Below the pieces are notes generated by a model. That model was not told the DNA's origin, did not search any database, and worked only from the letters and a program-made list of their open reading frames with translations. Of a DNA stretch of 64,000 nucleotides, positions 1 to 50,367 are shown in pieces. The DNA is from Hoplostethus atlanticus (taxonomy: Eukaryota > Chordata > Actinopteri > Trachichthyiformes > Trachichthyidae), in contig JAXDDX010000072.1 of NCBI GenBank assembly GCA_034670405.1, positions 682,001 to 746,000 on the forward strand, in the 5' to 3' direction. The number at the start of each line of letters is the position of its first letter. The first letter of the stretch is position 1. Position numbers and translations under genes: made by a program.

Positions 1-315
1 CAGCAGATAAAGTAGCTACCCCCTGGCGAATGGATACGGCGTTCCAGGCTTGGACAGAGAGTTGGTAGTCGTAGCGCGGGTTTATTCCTGTGATGTTGAC
101 TTCTGCGCTGGTCAGCCCTGCTGAGGCAGGCAGAAAAAACACATCCTCCCCACATGCCTGCCACGGGCCGCCAGCCTCTCCTTCCTTCCCCAAACACTTG
201 ATGCTATACATCACTTCCTCTCTGCCTCCCCTGTCGTGAGGAGGATCCCAGAGGAGGGTCAGCGTGGAGTCGTTATGCCAGTGGATGGTTATATTCACTG
301 GGGCTGAGGGGGACC
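1..315 (-). CDS. epha1-like: Eph exon 5 (partial): first fibronectin III domain
   Basis: Acceptor CCCCCACAG|GGTCC. The join to exon 4 gives CTR-SPSAPVNITIHW, as in the Eph CTRPPSAP motif. It continues LTLLWDPPHDRGGREEVMYS, CGEDVFFLPASAGLTSAEVN and NPRYDYQLSVQAWNAVS, the B, C and F strands of an Eph FN3 domain. The exon is open to the window edge, so its donor is not seen. Confidence 0.78.
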
Positions 316-3300
316 CTGTGGGGGTGAGGACAAGGAGGCAATGAGTGGGGTTAGGCTGATCAGATATCAGCCAGTCAGTGTTGTCCACCTCTGATATGAT
401 GCAGGTTCCTCCCTGACCACAGCTAGTCAATATGTTTTTATTGGCAGGCTAGCTTTCATTGTTGTCATCATTCTTTATTTGTACTTTAATTATTTATTAA
501 TCTTTATTTTTCTCTACTTTTGACTCAGACTCTCTAAATTGTTCAGTTACTTTATGAGATGTGTGGATTCTATTATCGATTCAGTATGTGTGATGGCTAG
601 ATGCTATCGGTTATCTTTAGGTTTAAAGGACAACCAGTATAGTATTGATCAATTCTACAATATGTAATCAATCAAGCTGCATCATATCCATCATATCAGA
701 GGTGGCCTGCGCTGATTGGACCAGATCCTATTTTTAATAAAAGAACAATATCGGCCCCATATATTGGTCTAATACTACTACCGTTACAAAAAAGTCTGCA
801 CTTTCATATGCTTTACTCATATGTGAAATGAAATTTCTACGTCAAAATATAATATGTGTCAAAGTCACACATTCGACATTTCTACATGTAATGGTCCCTA
901 TTCACATGTGTGAAAAAATGTTTACACATGTGAAAATTAAGTCTGTGTCACAAAATCACATGTGAATTGGACATTTTCATATGTGATTGGCTTTATTCAC
1001 ATGTGAAAAACTAAAACACGTGTCCAAAAACCACATGTGGGAACACTCACATGTTTTTTTCCACATGTCATTTCCACATGTGACTTTTTTGTAAGGGTAT
1101 AATTACATATAGGATGACACATGGTGGATTATTTCCAGTAAAACCAGTCAGTGTTTCTTACTGGTGCAGCCCAGGTCATAAGGGTCAGTTGGAAGGCGGT
1201 TGTATCCCTGTAGACAGTCACACCTCTCTGATCCCTCCCTGTCTGTCTTGCTATTGGGTGGGCACAGCTGGCATCCTCCACTCTCATTGGCTGGCTTGTA
1301 GTAGCCGGTCCTACATGCTGGTAAAATTGTGATATCTTGTATATAATTACTGTAAACAAATGCGACCATGGTCAAGACGAATGGCAGCCTCTATCTCACA
1401 CCAGTGGTGCTAGTGTTTCTCCAAATTAAGACTACATTTCCCATAAACCCTGTCGCTTCCTGTCCCCCCCCCCTCCCTAGGGTCTTTGTCTTTACTGAAG
1501 GGGATCAACATGTTGGAAGTGATTTTGATTTTCATCTTCCTTTCTCTCCTTCCACCATCTGCTGTTGCCAGAAACTCTGAAAGCTTTAGCTCTGTTAGCG
1601 CTGGAAGTACAGTGCCCTCTTCCTGTTTTGTGCCGTAAAGCAATACAGCAGATTTCCCGCCAAATCTGAACCATGTGGCACACAATTTAAAATACAGAGT
1701 AGAGGCTGCCAGTCTTCTAGTGATGGTCTCGTTTGTTCATGGTAAAATTCTACGTGTACCACTTTTAATAAGGTCACTGTAGTGACAAGACGTGCAACAC
1801 AACGGACAATTCCACACGTGAAGAACAAATGTATGAAATAAATGAGTTACAGCATTATGATGCTTTGCAAAATAACAGAAACACAATGTGAAAAAAATTA
1901 ATGAAAATAGGTACAGTATGAAAATAGACCCAATATGTGTCAGTAAGCTATAACATTCACATGCTCTACAGAAGGTATACTTAAGATCATACAGAAAGTG
2001 TCTAGGCATGTGGATGAGTAAGTATTCACCCTATCAAATATAATCAATTTACAGACGTAGATAACGTGCAGTTTTTCAAGACTCTAGATGGAGCTACCAT
2101 ATGCAGAGAAAATTTTCTAAAATGTCAGAACTGTTTAAGTTGATGCATGAATATCTAGTCTATGTACCTTGACAGGTATCGTCCACACTTTGGTGCCCAG
2201 GTCTGCAGATGCAACCCCCCTGCAGCGGACCCCACGCTCCGTCCACGCCGCACTCCCTAACGGGCTGGGAAACCTCCACGGCCCCTTGCACGCAGGTGCC
2301 TGTCTGGGGCCCCGACCCGGCCCCGGCCCCCTCAAACCTGGCCAGGTCACCCGCGACCTCGGGGCACTTCACGTAGTACAGCCTGATGGACGTTACGAAA
2401 CACGCAAGTCCCCGAGTAGGAGAGACCAACATGGAAGCCCCTCTGGGTGACTGACCCCAGGTTCAGCCCTGCACTGCGGTTCAGGTAGCTGGATATTTCA
2501 TCCTGTCTGGCTGTATCGGGGAATGGCTTTGAAGTTTGAAGGTCGAGGACTTCCCAACTATTTTGAAACCTGGCGAGAGGGGTGTCTGAGTCAAATATGT
2601 GCACCTGCAGCGGACTTAGCAAACCGGAGACTTCCGCTTCCTGGGCAAATTCAACATCCAGGAGTACGCGGTGGGCGTCTTTACGCTCGATCCAGTGGCT
2701 TAGAAGAGTTCTGCGTCTGCCGCCGCCTCTGCAAGCTTGGTAGACCCTTGATGGAGTCTGCGAACTCAGCCTCAGGTCAATTTCACTCCACTGGAGCATA
2801 AATACAGGAGAGAGCTTTATGTAAACAGTCTGAGGATAGAAAATAGCCTCCAACAAAAAAGCAACCCCATGGAAGATAACAGCGTATTTTTGTAAAGCCT
2901 TGTAGCAACTGATAGTGTAATAACTCTCGCATAAGGGTTTCATATCGTTTCCTCCCTGACCACAGCTACAATAAAATAGTCTGTAGAACATTTTATCTTC
3001 TTTGCACATTTATTCATTTCATTGTTCAATCATATTTCTTGCGAACATTTTTTTTTTCATTTTTCCACCTTTGAAAAGGTGGAGTGGTTCACCCTGCCAA
3101 TAATTTCATTACTCTGGAAATTTGAGTGTTCCATGATGGTCTAAGTGCTGTTTCAGAGGCTTTTCCACCGTGACAAAATTATATTTTTGTCAGGGTAAAT
3201 GGGTTGAAAATTTAAGAAAAAGTGACACCCCTTATAATATAGTATTTACCCATTCAATGTAATTATCTGGAAAAAAAATATTGCAATATATTTAACTAGG

Positions 3301-3958
3301 TGACAGAAAGGAAAGGTTCAGCGAGGCCAGTACAACTACATTATCTGACCCCAACTCACATGCTGCTGTGGATCCGAAGTCCATTTCGGCATGCCCTGTT
3401 TGGCGGAATGGAAAAGCTCCACTGCGCAGAGGAGAGAGGGGACAGAAAGGAAATGCTTTTTTTCTTGAGTCATGCTGGACTTTCAAGATAAAACCTTCTC
3501 CACTGAAAACACAGTCAAGACAAACAGCTTATTTGTAACTTCTAACTTCTTCTTATTTGTAAATTACATAGTTTAGTGTAGAATTCAATAAATGTCTATA
3601 CTGTAGGTACAGAGGTAACAGGGAGATTGGAACCTTTGAACAAAACCTTCATCCTTATACATACAGGGGACCCGCTGACGCTCAAGGGCCCCTGTCCTAT
3701 AAAACTATATCTTATTGATATATACAGTATAAACATGTGATAATGCCATCACACGAACAACTTGCAACCCTAAACGTTTAGAATAAGTAAATGCAAAGCA
3801 ACTTTTTTTTTCTTTTTCTTTTTTCAACTTATTCCATCTGAGACTTTTATTTTTTGACACCTTGAACACTCACCTTCCTCCACTGCAGGTAGCGCAACGC
3901 AGCCGACTAACCCGATCCAAGTCCACAGTAAAGTTACTGCAGGGCAGATAAGCCGCAT
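1..3958 (-). CDS. epha1-like: Eph receptor tyrosine kinase, EPHA1-like, 5' part (exons 1-5, gene continues off left edge)
   Basis: Eph receptors are membrane tyrosine kinases that bind ephrins on neighbouring cells. Five exons were traced on the minus strand: 3958-3874, 3421-3360, 2790-2168, 1317-1162 and 315 to beyond base 1. They encode, in order, a signal peptide, the ligand-binding domain, the Cys-rich region and the first fibronectin III domain. All have AG/GT borders and phases 1,0,1,1 as in Eph genes, and exon 4 is 156 bp, the length I expect in this family. Subtype is inferred: the exon 2/3 junction reads through W-S-E, the end of the ligand domain reads KCPEVAGDLARF, and the FN3 domain reads GPWQACGEDVFFLP, all nearest by eye to EPHA1. 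EPHB6 is the main alternative. The second FN3, transmembrane, kinase and SAM regions lie outside the window. Exon 3 carries a frame break, so either the assembly has an indel or this allele is damaged. Confidence 0.72.
358..778. repeat. Dispersed GATATxGG repeat fragments (family A) in Eph intron 4
   Basis: Bases 358-412 (GTCAGTGTTGTCCACCTCTG, TGATATGATGCA) and 640-778 (reverse orientation: TATCAGAGGTGG, TGATTGGACCAGATC, AATATCGGCCCCATATATTGG) share blocks with copies near 34.0, 39.1, 44.7, 45.7, 52.6, 55.9 and 61.6 kb. The best-preserved copy (61.5-61.7 kb) has short terminal inverted repeats and looks like a non-autonomous hAT-type element. Here the element is broken and partly inverted. 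Confidence 0.55.
779..1100. mobile_element. MITE with CACATGTG-rich interior
   Basis: Near-perfect terminal inverted repeats of about 17 bp: TACCGTTACAAAAAAGT at the left end and the reverse complement TACCCTTACAAAAAAGT at the right. The roughly 290-bp interior holds a dozen or so copies of ACATGTG/CACATGTG in both orientations, so the whole element can fold. There is no coding capacity. It lies in Eph intron 4. Confidence 0.7.
1162..1317 (-). CDS. epha1-like: Eph exon 4: Cys-rich (EGF-like/sushi) region
   Basis: A 156-bp exon with acceptor TTACCAG|CA and donor ACCA|GTAAGA. With the exon 3 remainder it reads ACRTGYYKPANESGGCQLC, PPNSKTDREGSERCDC and LQGYNR...DLGCT. This carries the CxxGxYK...C..CPP.S...G...C.C..G..R...C pattern of the Eph Cys-rich segment, with no stop and correct phase on both sides. 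Confidence 0.8.
2168..2790 (-). CDS. epha1-like: Eph exon 3: ligand-binding domain, with +1 frame break
   Basis: Acceptor CTCCAG|TGGAGTGAA, donor CAAG|GTACAT. The frame reads WSEIDLRLSS, RVYQACRGGG, HWIERKDAHRVLLDVEF, then VTQRGFHVGLSYSGTCVF. After that the Eph match (VTSIRLYYVKCPEV, then GTCVQGAVEV, CGVDGAW, GGCICRPGHQSVDDTCQ) continues in the next frame. One extra base near 2396-2400 explains it: the exon is 623 bp, and 622 would restore the exon 3/4 phase. The CxxTFNLYY block is replaced by SPLQVHIFDSD, so the Cys pair that normally forms the second disulfide is absent. The first pair (YQAC...SGTC) is kept. Confidence 0.72.
3360..3421 (-). CDS. epha1-like: Eph exon 2: start of ligand-binding domain
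   Basis: A 62-bp exon with acceptor TGCGCAG and donor CAT|GTGAGT, phase 1 to phase 0. It translates VELFHSAKQ...KWTSDPQQH and runs directly into WSE of exon 3. That matches the E-V-x-L-x-D-T-x-x-A...W...P...G-W-x-E start of Eph ligand-binding domains in both length and phase. Confidence 0.7.
3874..3958 (-). CDS. epha1-like: Eph exon 1: start codon and signal peptide
   Basis: ATG at 3958 begins MRLICPAVTLLWTWIGLVG, a classic signal peptide with a charged start and a hydrophobic core, followed by CVALPAVEE. The exon ends GAAG|GTGAGTG in phase 1. An in-frame upstream ATG at 4012 would add 18 mostly polar residues before the signal peptide. I prefer 3958 because it gives a normal signal-peptide length. 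Confidence 0.65.
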
Positions 3959-4449
3959 TGTGTTGCTTGCCGGCCAGTCCCACGCTCTCAAATGACTAAA
4001 AGTCCATATCACAATCCACCGTTTTCACACGTCGCTCCCAGTCACAGTGCGAGCCTTGCTGGAGGCCACTCAGAGGTTAAGGCATTTCAAACAGAGGGTG
4101 ACGCCTGTCTTTATTTCTTGTGCTTATGATTTGGCCAAGAGGAATGTCACCTCTGATAGTTGAACTGTCTCTGAGCACTTGAGTGTCCTCCTCCTCTAGA
4201 AGCCACACCCACTCCCTTTGACCCTGCTGAGTGTTTATAATACTACTGCTACTACTGTTATATAGCAATATAAACATTGTATAGCACTTTTTAAGACAGT
4301 TTGCAAAGTGTTAACAAATATATAACAAATAAAACAAACATATACAATAAATGTATAAATATAAACGTAAAAAAAAAGATGAAAAAAATATAAGATAAAA
4401 ACAATACATTGTAATTAAAAATTACCTAACCAGAATAGAAAGAGAAGGG

Positions 4450-5062
4450 AGGCCCCGGTGCACAACTGAGCTAGAGGACAAGTACATCAGAGTCTCTAGT
4501 TTGAGAAACAGACGCCTCACAGGTCCTCAACTGGCAGCTTCATTAAATGGTACCCGCAAAACACCAGTCTCAACGTCAACAGTGAAGAGGCGACTCCAGG
4601 ATGCTGGCCTTCTAGGCAGAGTAGCAAAGAAAAAGCCATATCTGAGACTGGCCAATAAAAGGAAAAGATTAAGATGGGCAAAGAATTATTTAGGGAAGTC
4701 AGCTGGTATTCTGTCTAAAATGGAGTGGCCAGTGCAGTAACCAGATCTCAACCCTATTGCCAATCCAATTTGTGGGAGGTGCTTCAGGAAGCATGGGGTG
4801 AAATTTCTTCAGATTACCTCAACAAATTCACAGCTAGAATGCCAAAGGTCTGCAAGGCTGTAATTGCTGCAAATTGAGGATTCTTTGACGAAAGCAAAGT
4901 TTGAAGGACATAGTGATTAAGTAAAAATCATTATTTCTAACCTTGTCAATGTCTTGACTATATTTTCTATTCATTTTGCAACTCATTTGATGAATAAAAG
5001 TGTGAGTTTTCATGGAAAACATGACATTTTTTGGGTGATCCCAAACTTTTTAGCGGTAGTGT
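4450..5062 (+). mobile_element. Internally deleted Tc1/mariner element
   Basis: Bases 4501-4740 encode the N-terminal DNA-binding part of a Tc1-type transposase (RRLTGPQLAASLNG, TSTVKRRLQDAGLLGRVA, KKPYLRLANKRKRLRWA). It then jumps to the C-terminal block PDLNPIANPI at about 4741, so the DDE core is deleted. The right end, CCAAACTTTTTAGCGGTAGTG, is a common fish Tc1-type terminus. The element is dead on its own. Confidence 0.8.
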
Positions 5063-5344
5063 ATGTATGTGATAATTGAGTAAAAATTAAAATTAAAATG
5101 CAAAGTCGTACCCCGCTGTACAGTGGACAATATTCAAATGTTAATTCAAATTTGGTGGGTTGGTCTCATCAAGGTGGGTTTTCAGTTAGGACGTCACTTC
5201 CTCGACTTCTCTTGTGTTCCTGGACCAGCTTTACGCGCCAACCGAAGTAGTAGTGTTTATCTGTAATTGCATTTTTGTTGATTTCTAGTGTTAACTGTGT
5301 TGTAAATACATTTTTTGTTCACTGTAAATAAAAACACTGCTATT

Positions 5345-5860
5345 TCTGGCTGAAACTGCTGCAAGGACTGGTTTTACTTTTTCTAATGCTCGGCTCATCC
5401 TAACATGGCCATTCCAAAATGTTTAAGCCATTCTGTTGTAGATTTGCTTATAAACTCCAAAATATATTTTGTGGAGAGCAGTGGTTTCCTCCTTGGTATC
5501 CTCCCATGAACACCACTCTTGTTTAGTGTTTTTCTTATTCTGGACTCGTGGACATCAGATGTTATACATCAATATATAGTTCAAGAGATTCCTGCAGATC
5601 CTCAGCTGTTACCTTTGTCACCTCCTTGACCATTATGTGGTGTGCTCTTGCTATGATCTTGGCTGGACGCCTACTCCTAGGGAGAAGAGCAATGGTACTG
5701 AATTTTCTCCACTTGTATACAATCTGACTGTAGACTGATGGAGGCCCAAGTCTTTGGAAATGCTTTTGTAGCCATTTCCAGCCTCATGAGCCTCAACAAC
5801 TCTTCTCTGGAAGTCCTCTGAAATTTCTTTTCACCGGGGCATATTCCACTTCAACAGATT
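5345..5860 (-). mobile_element. Degenerate Tc1/mariner transposase fragment
   Basis: Read on the minus strand, the segment resembles a Tc1 transposase N-terminal region: RVVEAHEAGNGYKSISKDLG followed by a serine/threonine-valine helix. It then breaks into stops and frameshifts within about 150 codons. Later pieces (the stretch read as GVHGRIPRRKPLLSTKY, with frame changes) fit the next part of the same family. It is an old inactive copy unrelated in ends to the one at 4.5 kb. Confidence 0.65.
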
Positions 5861-8800
5861 TATTTTTCTGGAGAGCAGACTCTGTTGGTAACCAATGACA
5901 GGACACCTCTAACCCACCTGAATGTCATCTCATTATATTGATAACATAGGAGGTAAAAAGTACCATAAAGCACAAGGTCACTCACTATAAACTCACTATT
6001 GAGTACCACAGACCCTATGGGAATAACATATGACTGTTATAGTGACTTTTCTCGTTTGTTGGCTTTCACACTAGGCTTGGAAAATGAATATAGTCAATTT
6101 AACTTAAAACAATTGAATTATATTATGAATTATATTATAATTAAAACTTGTCATTACTAGTCCTTTTATCAAGAGCCCAGTCGATCAATTTAAGTGTGAA
6201 AATATGTCTCAAATGTTTTAATTGTTTTTTGAGTCAAATAAAAACAAAACAAAGCACTTCTATTTCTACTGGGATCAGTTTGACATGCGCAGCTAAACAC
6301 CATGTGGGATTTCATTCGAAATGATCTACTGCAGAGTCAGGGTCTAATTTTGTTTTGCTGACGTTTGTCAAGATTGGTCAATACTTCTCACTTCTTCTTT
6401 CCACCTGCTTAGAAATGCAGATCTCCTGTTCTCACATCCATTTCTGCATTTCAATCTATTTCTAAAGGCCGATAAGATGGAATGGAATATTATTGAAGCC
6501 ATTTGGGAGGGTCCAACACAAACGCTTTACCAACTTGGGACTGGCTTTTGAGGAACAATATGGGTAACTGCTGATACAATCTCTTTTCCTTCATAACAGG
6601 AAAAAACATTACGACATGATCCAGCAACCAATCAAAACAACGTTCTTCCTGAAAGAACAGATATGATGATTGTGGTCGGTAACACAATCACAGCAGTGTT
6701 TCCCCCTATTACTAGACCTATAAAATATGTGACCACACATGGCAGTTTTAGATTTTTTTGGAGGCACAGTTGCTGTGGAGGGAGAAAAATAAAGCCAAAG
6801 AACTACAGTATTTCTAGACTGACACCCAGTGAAAAAGGCAAAGGGGTAAGAGAGGAGGAAGCTAATATTGCCTTTGGTCAGGAATATACAGTGATATACT
6901 CTTCATTATAAAAATCTGTTGAAAACAGATTGGAGTTGTAGTTACACAAACATTTTCTCAGAGGCAGAGCTGCTCTGGAGGCAAAAATAATCTCATTGGT
7001 TGAGTTAAGCCTCAGTGGGCGGAGCCAAAGAGCCACCCTTTTTTGGAACTAAACTTGAATGGCAAAGGAAGGAACTCTTTAAAACGAAACTGAAGGAAAA
7101 ACAAATCAGGCAAGGGGTTTAAGGGCATCCAAAATAGCTTTGTATTTTCAAAACTTAAAATAGTGCAAATGTAACATCAAAACAACAAACGTTCCTGAAC
7201 AGCAACAAACCATAAGAAATGAATCTCTTTCAATCGCAGTCAGTGCTGCTACAACCAGTAATATGGCATCATGGCATCATGGGATGGAAAACAACTGCAA
7301 ACTTTTACATGCAAAAAAAACCCCACTCAGGCCAGAATTGTCATTCTCTGTTACAGAATTTTCTTGTCACTGTCATTTTAGTTACAAGGATGAAATGTCC
7401 TTTTATTGGTAGAGAGAAAGAGTCAGAATTTATCAGATGATTCACTTTTGGCAAAAAGTGAGGTAAGTGTTTTTGCTCATAAGGACTCATATCAGAGTTT
7501 GACACTGTATAATTCTAAAATGCTTTTTGTCCTTCCAATATTATAACTCCTGTAATAACACAAGATAATATCAAGATAACTGCTATGATTCATGGAACAT
7601 GTTGATATTGTTCACTTAAAATTTCAATATCTTGAACCATAGCATTTTCCTACTCAGTGGCACAGACAATAATTAAAAAAATAGCCCTACATTAATTTTA
7701 CTTAACCGTAACGCCGGGATATCATTGCCATAATTAAGAATGTGTTTTTTTCCATAAGGGTTAAAAACCACGGAACAAAACGCTGTAACAAAGAGGGTTT
7801 TAAGCTCTGATTCAATAGAAGAAATAAGACACATTTGAGTGGCTGGTTCTCCAGTTGATACATCTTGAATAAATAATAAAACCTTAAATTAATTCAATAA
7901 GTTAGAAGACTCTGATCTCGTTTCATCACTAAGGCTCCTTTCCTTTCCCTTCCATCCCATCTAAACATACGTAACATACGTAAACTCCCAAGACATCTTG
8001 GCCAACATCCATTCTCACTTCTCATTTCACTTCCTCAAATCCAACATACTTTAACCTCACTGGGAAAAAAAAAAGAATCAAACCGCATACTTCAAAAAAG
8101 TCCCAAGTCCTTTGGCTTTCTGAAATTGCCCACATTTCCTAACTGTAAATGACACATAAACTGTGCAACTTAACTGTACTAACAACTGTATGGCATCAAT
8201 CTGCTCCACGTCATATTGCTGAAGTCAATCCATTTATACTGTAACACATCCTACAGTAAAGCAATTGCGGTGATAAATTCTATGATCGAAAAGTGTAGTT
8301 TCTTCTGTTGTCGGCAACCTGCGTCTGTACCAAAATCGAACGGACCTTTGAGAAGATACACGCACTTACAGTCAAACACACTCTACATTCACAATAAGTA
8401 TCTGTAGCAAAAGTTACAAGTAGAAAAAAACACTCAACCCACACACAAACTGCAAAGCAAACAGTCCAAAGGTCTACAAGCAGCTCTCTTTGAGGCTTTG
8501 ACACCTCCTCAGCTAAGCAGGTGAACATTCCTTTATGGTGGATGCTGTCTAGGGAGGCGATTGGATGAATACGCTGGATTTGTGGAACTTACAATGCCAA
8601 TTTAAATTACCTTGATCTTTGGTGGTAAGAAATATAGCCTAGTGCACCCAAGACGCCCAAAAGGGGAAAGTGAACTCCGACCCTTGCTCAGAGTGCGCTG
8701 GTCTTGTCCCAGTTGGGGCGTCTTGTGCTACTGCTTCCTATTGGAAATGCACCGCCACCTCATATAGGTTCATCAGTTTTTTTTCTTGACTGCCAGGAGT

Positions 8801-8998
8801 TAAAATACAAAAATGGAAGATCTACAATATCGTGCAATCCTAATGCGCTCTCGGCACTGATTCAAAACCACAACAGAGAGTATTGTCCATCAAAGAAAGG
8901 TGGGGTGAAAGATGATTGACGCAATTCCCCCCGTCTTCAGTTTGACCCACTTTCAGGTCGATCGAACCATCATTTCTTTGGCTGGAGATTTGACAGAA
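5861..8998. other. Intergenic DNA and probable ehbp1l1 3' UTR
   Basis: No gene seen. The part next to 8998 should contain the ehbp1l1 3' UTR. A minus-strand AATAAA (TTTATT at 7402-7407) is one possible poly(A) signal, 1.6 kb past the stop, but nothing else fixes the transcript end. The rest is AT-rich with scattered short simple repeats and no long open frame that resembles a known family. Confidence 0.35.
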
Positions 8999-48348
<39,350 letters not shown>

Positions 48349-49257
48349 GGTAGAGGGGTGTCAACTTATTTTCTCAAAGACGCAATAAACCGACATTAAT
48401 AAGAATAAAGTCTGAATCAACACCCTCTGTCTCGCCTCCGGGACTTTGCAGGGTAAAGGAAAGGAGAAACTCCACCGGTCTTATGACAGCTCCTCTCTGA
48501 GACCACAGCGATTAGTGAGTCGCCGCTGCCTTTGCATCATGTTCCCAAATGGCCACAGACCAGCGGCAAAACAAACGCACGCCGTCGGTTACACCACGGT
48601 CAAGCGAACTAGGATAAACAATACGACTTCCGTTCGTGACTTTCAAAATAAATCCCTTATTGACATGTTTTTTTGTGTAATGCAATGTACAAACATGAAA
48701 TTAAAGAATGCCTTTAACGAGGAGTCTAATAATATCTTGTCAGTCCCTACATCTAATAATTCACCACACTGACCAAATGATAATATCTTATTAGACATCA
48801 GTCAGAAATGTTGTGATATAAGCAGGCTTGTAAGTTTTGGTATGGTATTACATGTGGGGAATTGACGCACAAGGAAATACATTATACCAAAGTGAAATAT
48901 AGAATATATATTGGAATCTGTAGTGGGGGTAAGTTTGTAAATGTAGAAAAAATGTGAAATTGTTGTACATTGATGTACAATACATGTTATTTTCTCACCA
49001 ATAACAAAAAAGAAAACAAAATTCAAAAATATCGTTTTCACAGTATAATGATGTTCTGTTCATCGTAATATTTGCTTTTTATTTTTATTTCAGAAGTGCC
49101 GAAATGTTAATTTTTTTGAAGGCAACATCTCCTAGCTTCCGGTTGTATCCTGACTGCCTCTGGTTGGCTGTGATGCTTCAACTAAAGAAAGTGAAACTTA
49201 CAAAAAAGAATTACAGGAATCCTAGAAGGATTCTATACAAATATCACAACAAGTCCC
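48349..49257. other. 5' flank of ehbp1l1
   Basis: The ehbp1l1 promoter and leader should lie here, reading leftward. The first about 250 bases upstream of the ATG are relatively GC-rich with several CpGs (48420-48560); the rest is AT-rich. I see no TATA box at a convincing distance and cannot place the transcription start. Confidence 0.3.
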
Positions 49258-50367
49258 TATAGTACGGAAGCTGAGAACGGCCATGCTTGCACTTTTTTTT
49301 GAATACCTTTATATCGAGATCACAAGTTAATTATGCCGTGATCTCGAGATAACAAAGCCCGTTTTCTCGTGATAACGGGTTAATTTATCTCGTTATCTCG
49401 AGAAAACGGCTTTTTGTTTCCTCGAGATAACGCGATCAACCCGTTATCACGAGAAAACAAAAGGTCGGACTCGTTTCCTCTGATTACTTATATTGTTTAT
49501 CAGAGATCAGGAGTGTCATGCCAGCATGCATAGATGGCGTCTTGACAAATGTAGCAACTGATTTAAGCTGAAAATGTCAGATCAAGGAGTACCCATTATT
49601 GCATCACTCCCATTGATCAACTCCCAAACCCACCCCACAGAGCAGTGTGTGTATGTCATGGTCCACTCTTGCGAATTTAAACAGAATGGTGGCGTCCAAA
49701 CTTATACTCAAATGTATGAATTACACTGTGTGGAAAACACGTTAGCAAACTAATGTTAGTTGTCAGTCAATTCGACTAATTTTTGCCTGTTAGACTACAT
49801 ATTAATCTACTCTTCCGCAGCTCGCGTACAGTAGGCTACGTGTACAGGCCCGTGTTGTAATGGAAATCGGCCTTTTGTTTTCTCGAGATAACGAGATAAA
49901 TTAACCCGTTATCACGAGAAAACGAGCTTTGTTATCTCGAGATCACAAAATAATTAACTCGTGACATACACACACTGCTCTGTGGGGTGGGTTTGGGAGT
50001 TGATCAATGGGAGTGATGCGATAATGGGTACTCCTTGATCTGACATTTTCAGCTTAAATCAGTTGCTACATTTGTCAAGACGCCATCTATGCATGCTGGC
50101 ATGACACTCCTGATCTCTGATAAACAATATAAGTAATCAGAGGAAACAAGTCCGACCTTTCGTTTTCTCGTGATAACGGGTTGATTATCTCGTTATCTCG
50201 AGAAAACGGCTTTTTGTTTTCTCGAGATAACGAGATAAATTAACCCGTTATCGCGAGAAAACAGGCTTTGTTATCTCGAGATCACAGCATAATTAACTCG
50301 TGATCTCGATATAACGGCAAATAAAATAAAAACTGCAAGCATGGCCGTTCTCGGCTTCCGTACTATA
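49258..50367. mobile_element. Large foldback transposon with about 400-bp inverted arms
   Basis: Left arm from 49258 (TATAGTACGGAAGCTGAGAA, CGGCCATGCTTGC), right arm ending at 50367 with the reverse complement. Matching continues inward through long blocks, e.g. 49495-49655 (ATTGTTTATCAGAGATCAGG, GTGTGTATGTCA) mirrored at 49965-50155. Near the tips both arms carry several copies of CTCGTTATCTCGAGAAAAC and its inverse, giving repeated XhoI-like CTCGAG palindromes. The central unpaired loop is about 300 bp. No transposase. Confidence 0.88.

Noticed and set aside
404-2967. A 20-base match TTCCTCCCTGACCACAGCTA at about 408 and about 2946
   Set aside because: Too short and isolated to call a repeat; probably the edge of a dispersed element or chance.
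2347-3009. A single 220-codon open frame covering the Eph exon plus upstream sequence
   Set aside because: The part above 2790 is intron: an acceptor sits at 2791-2792 and the next Eph segment is a separate exon at 3360-3421. The end of the frame is out of register because of the extra base.
4501-4740. A 79-codon host gene
   Set aside because: It is the DNA-binding start of a Tc1 transposase with the catalytic core deleted.
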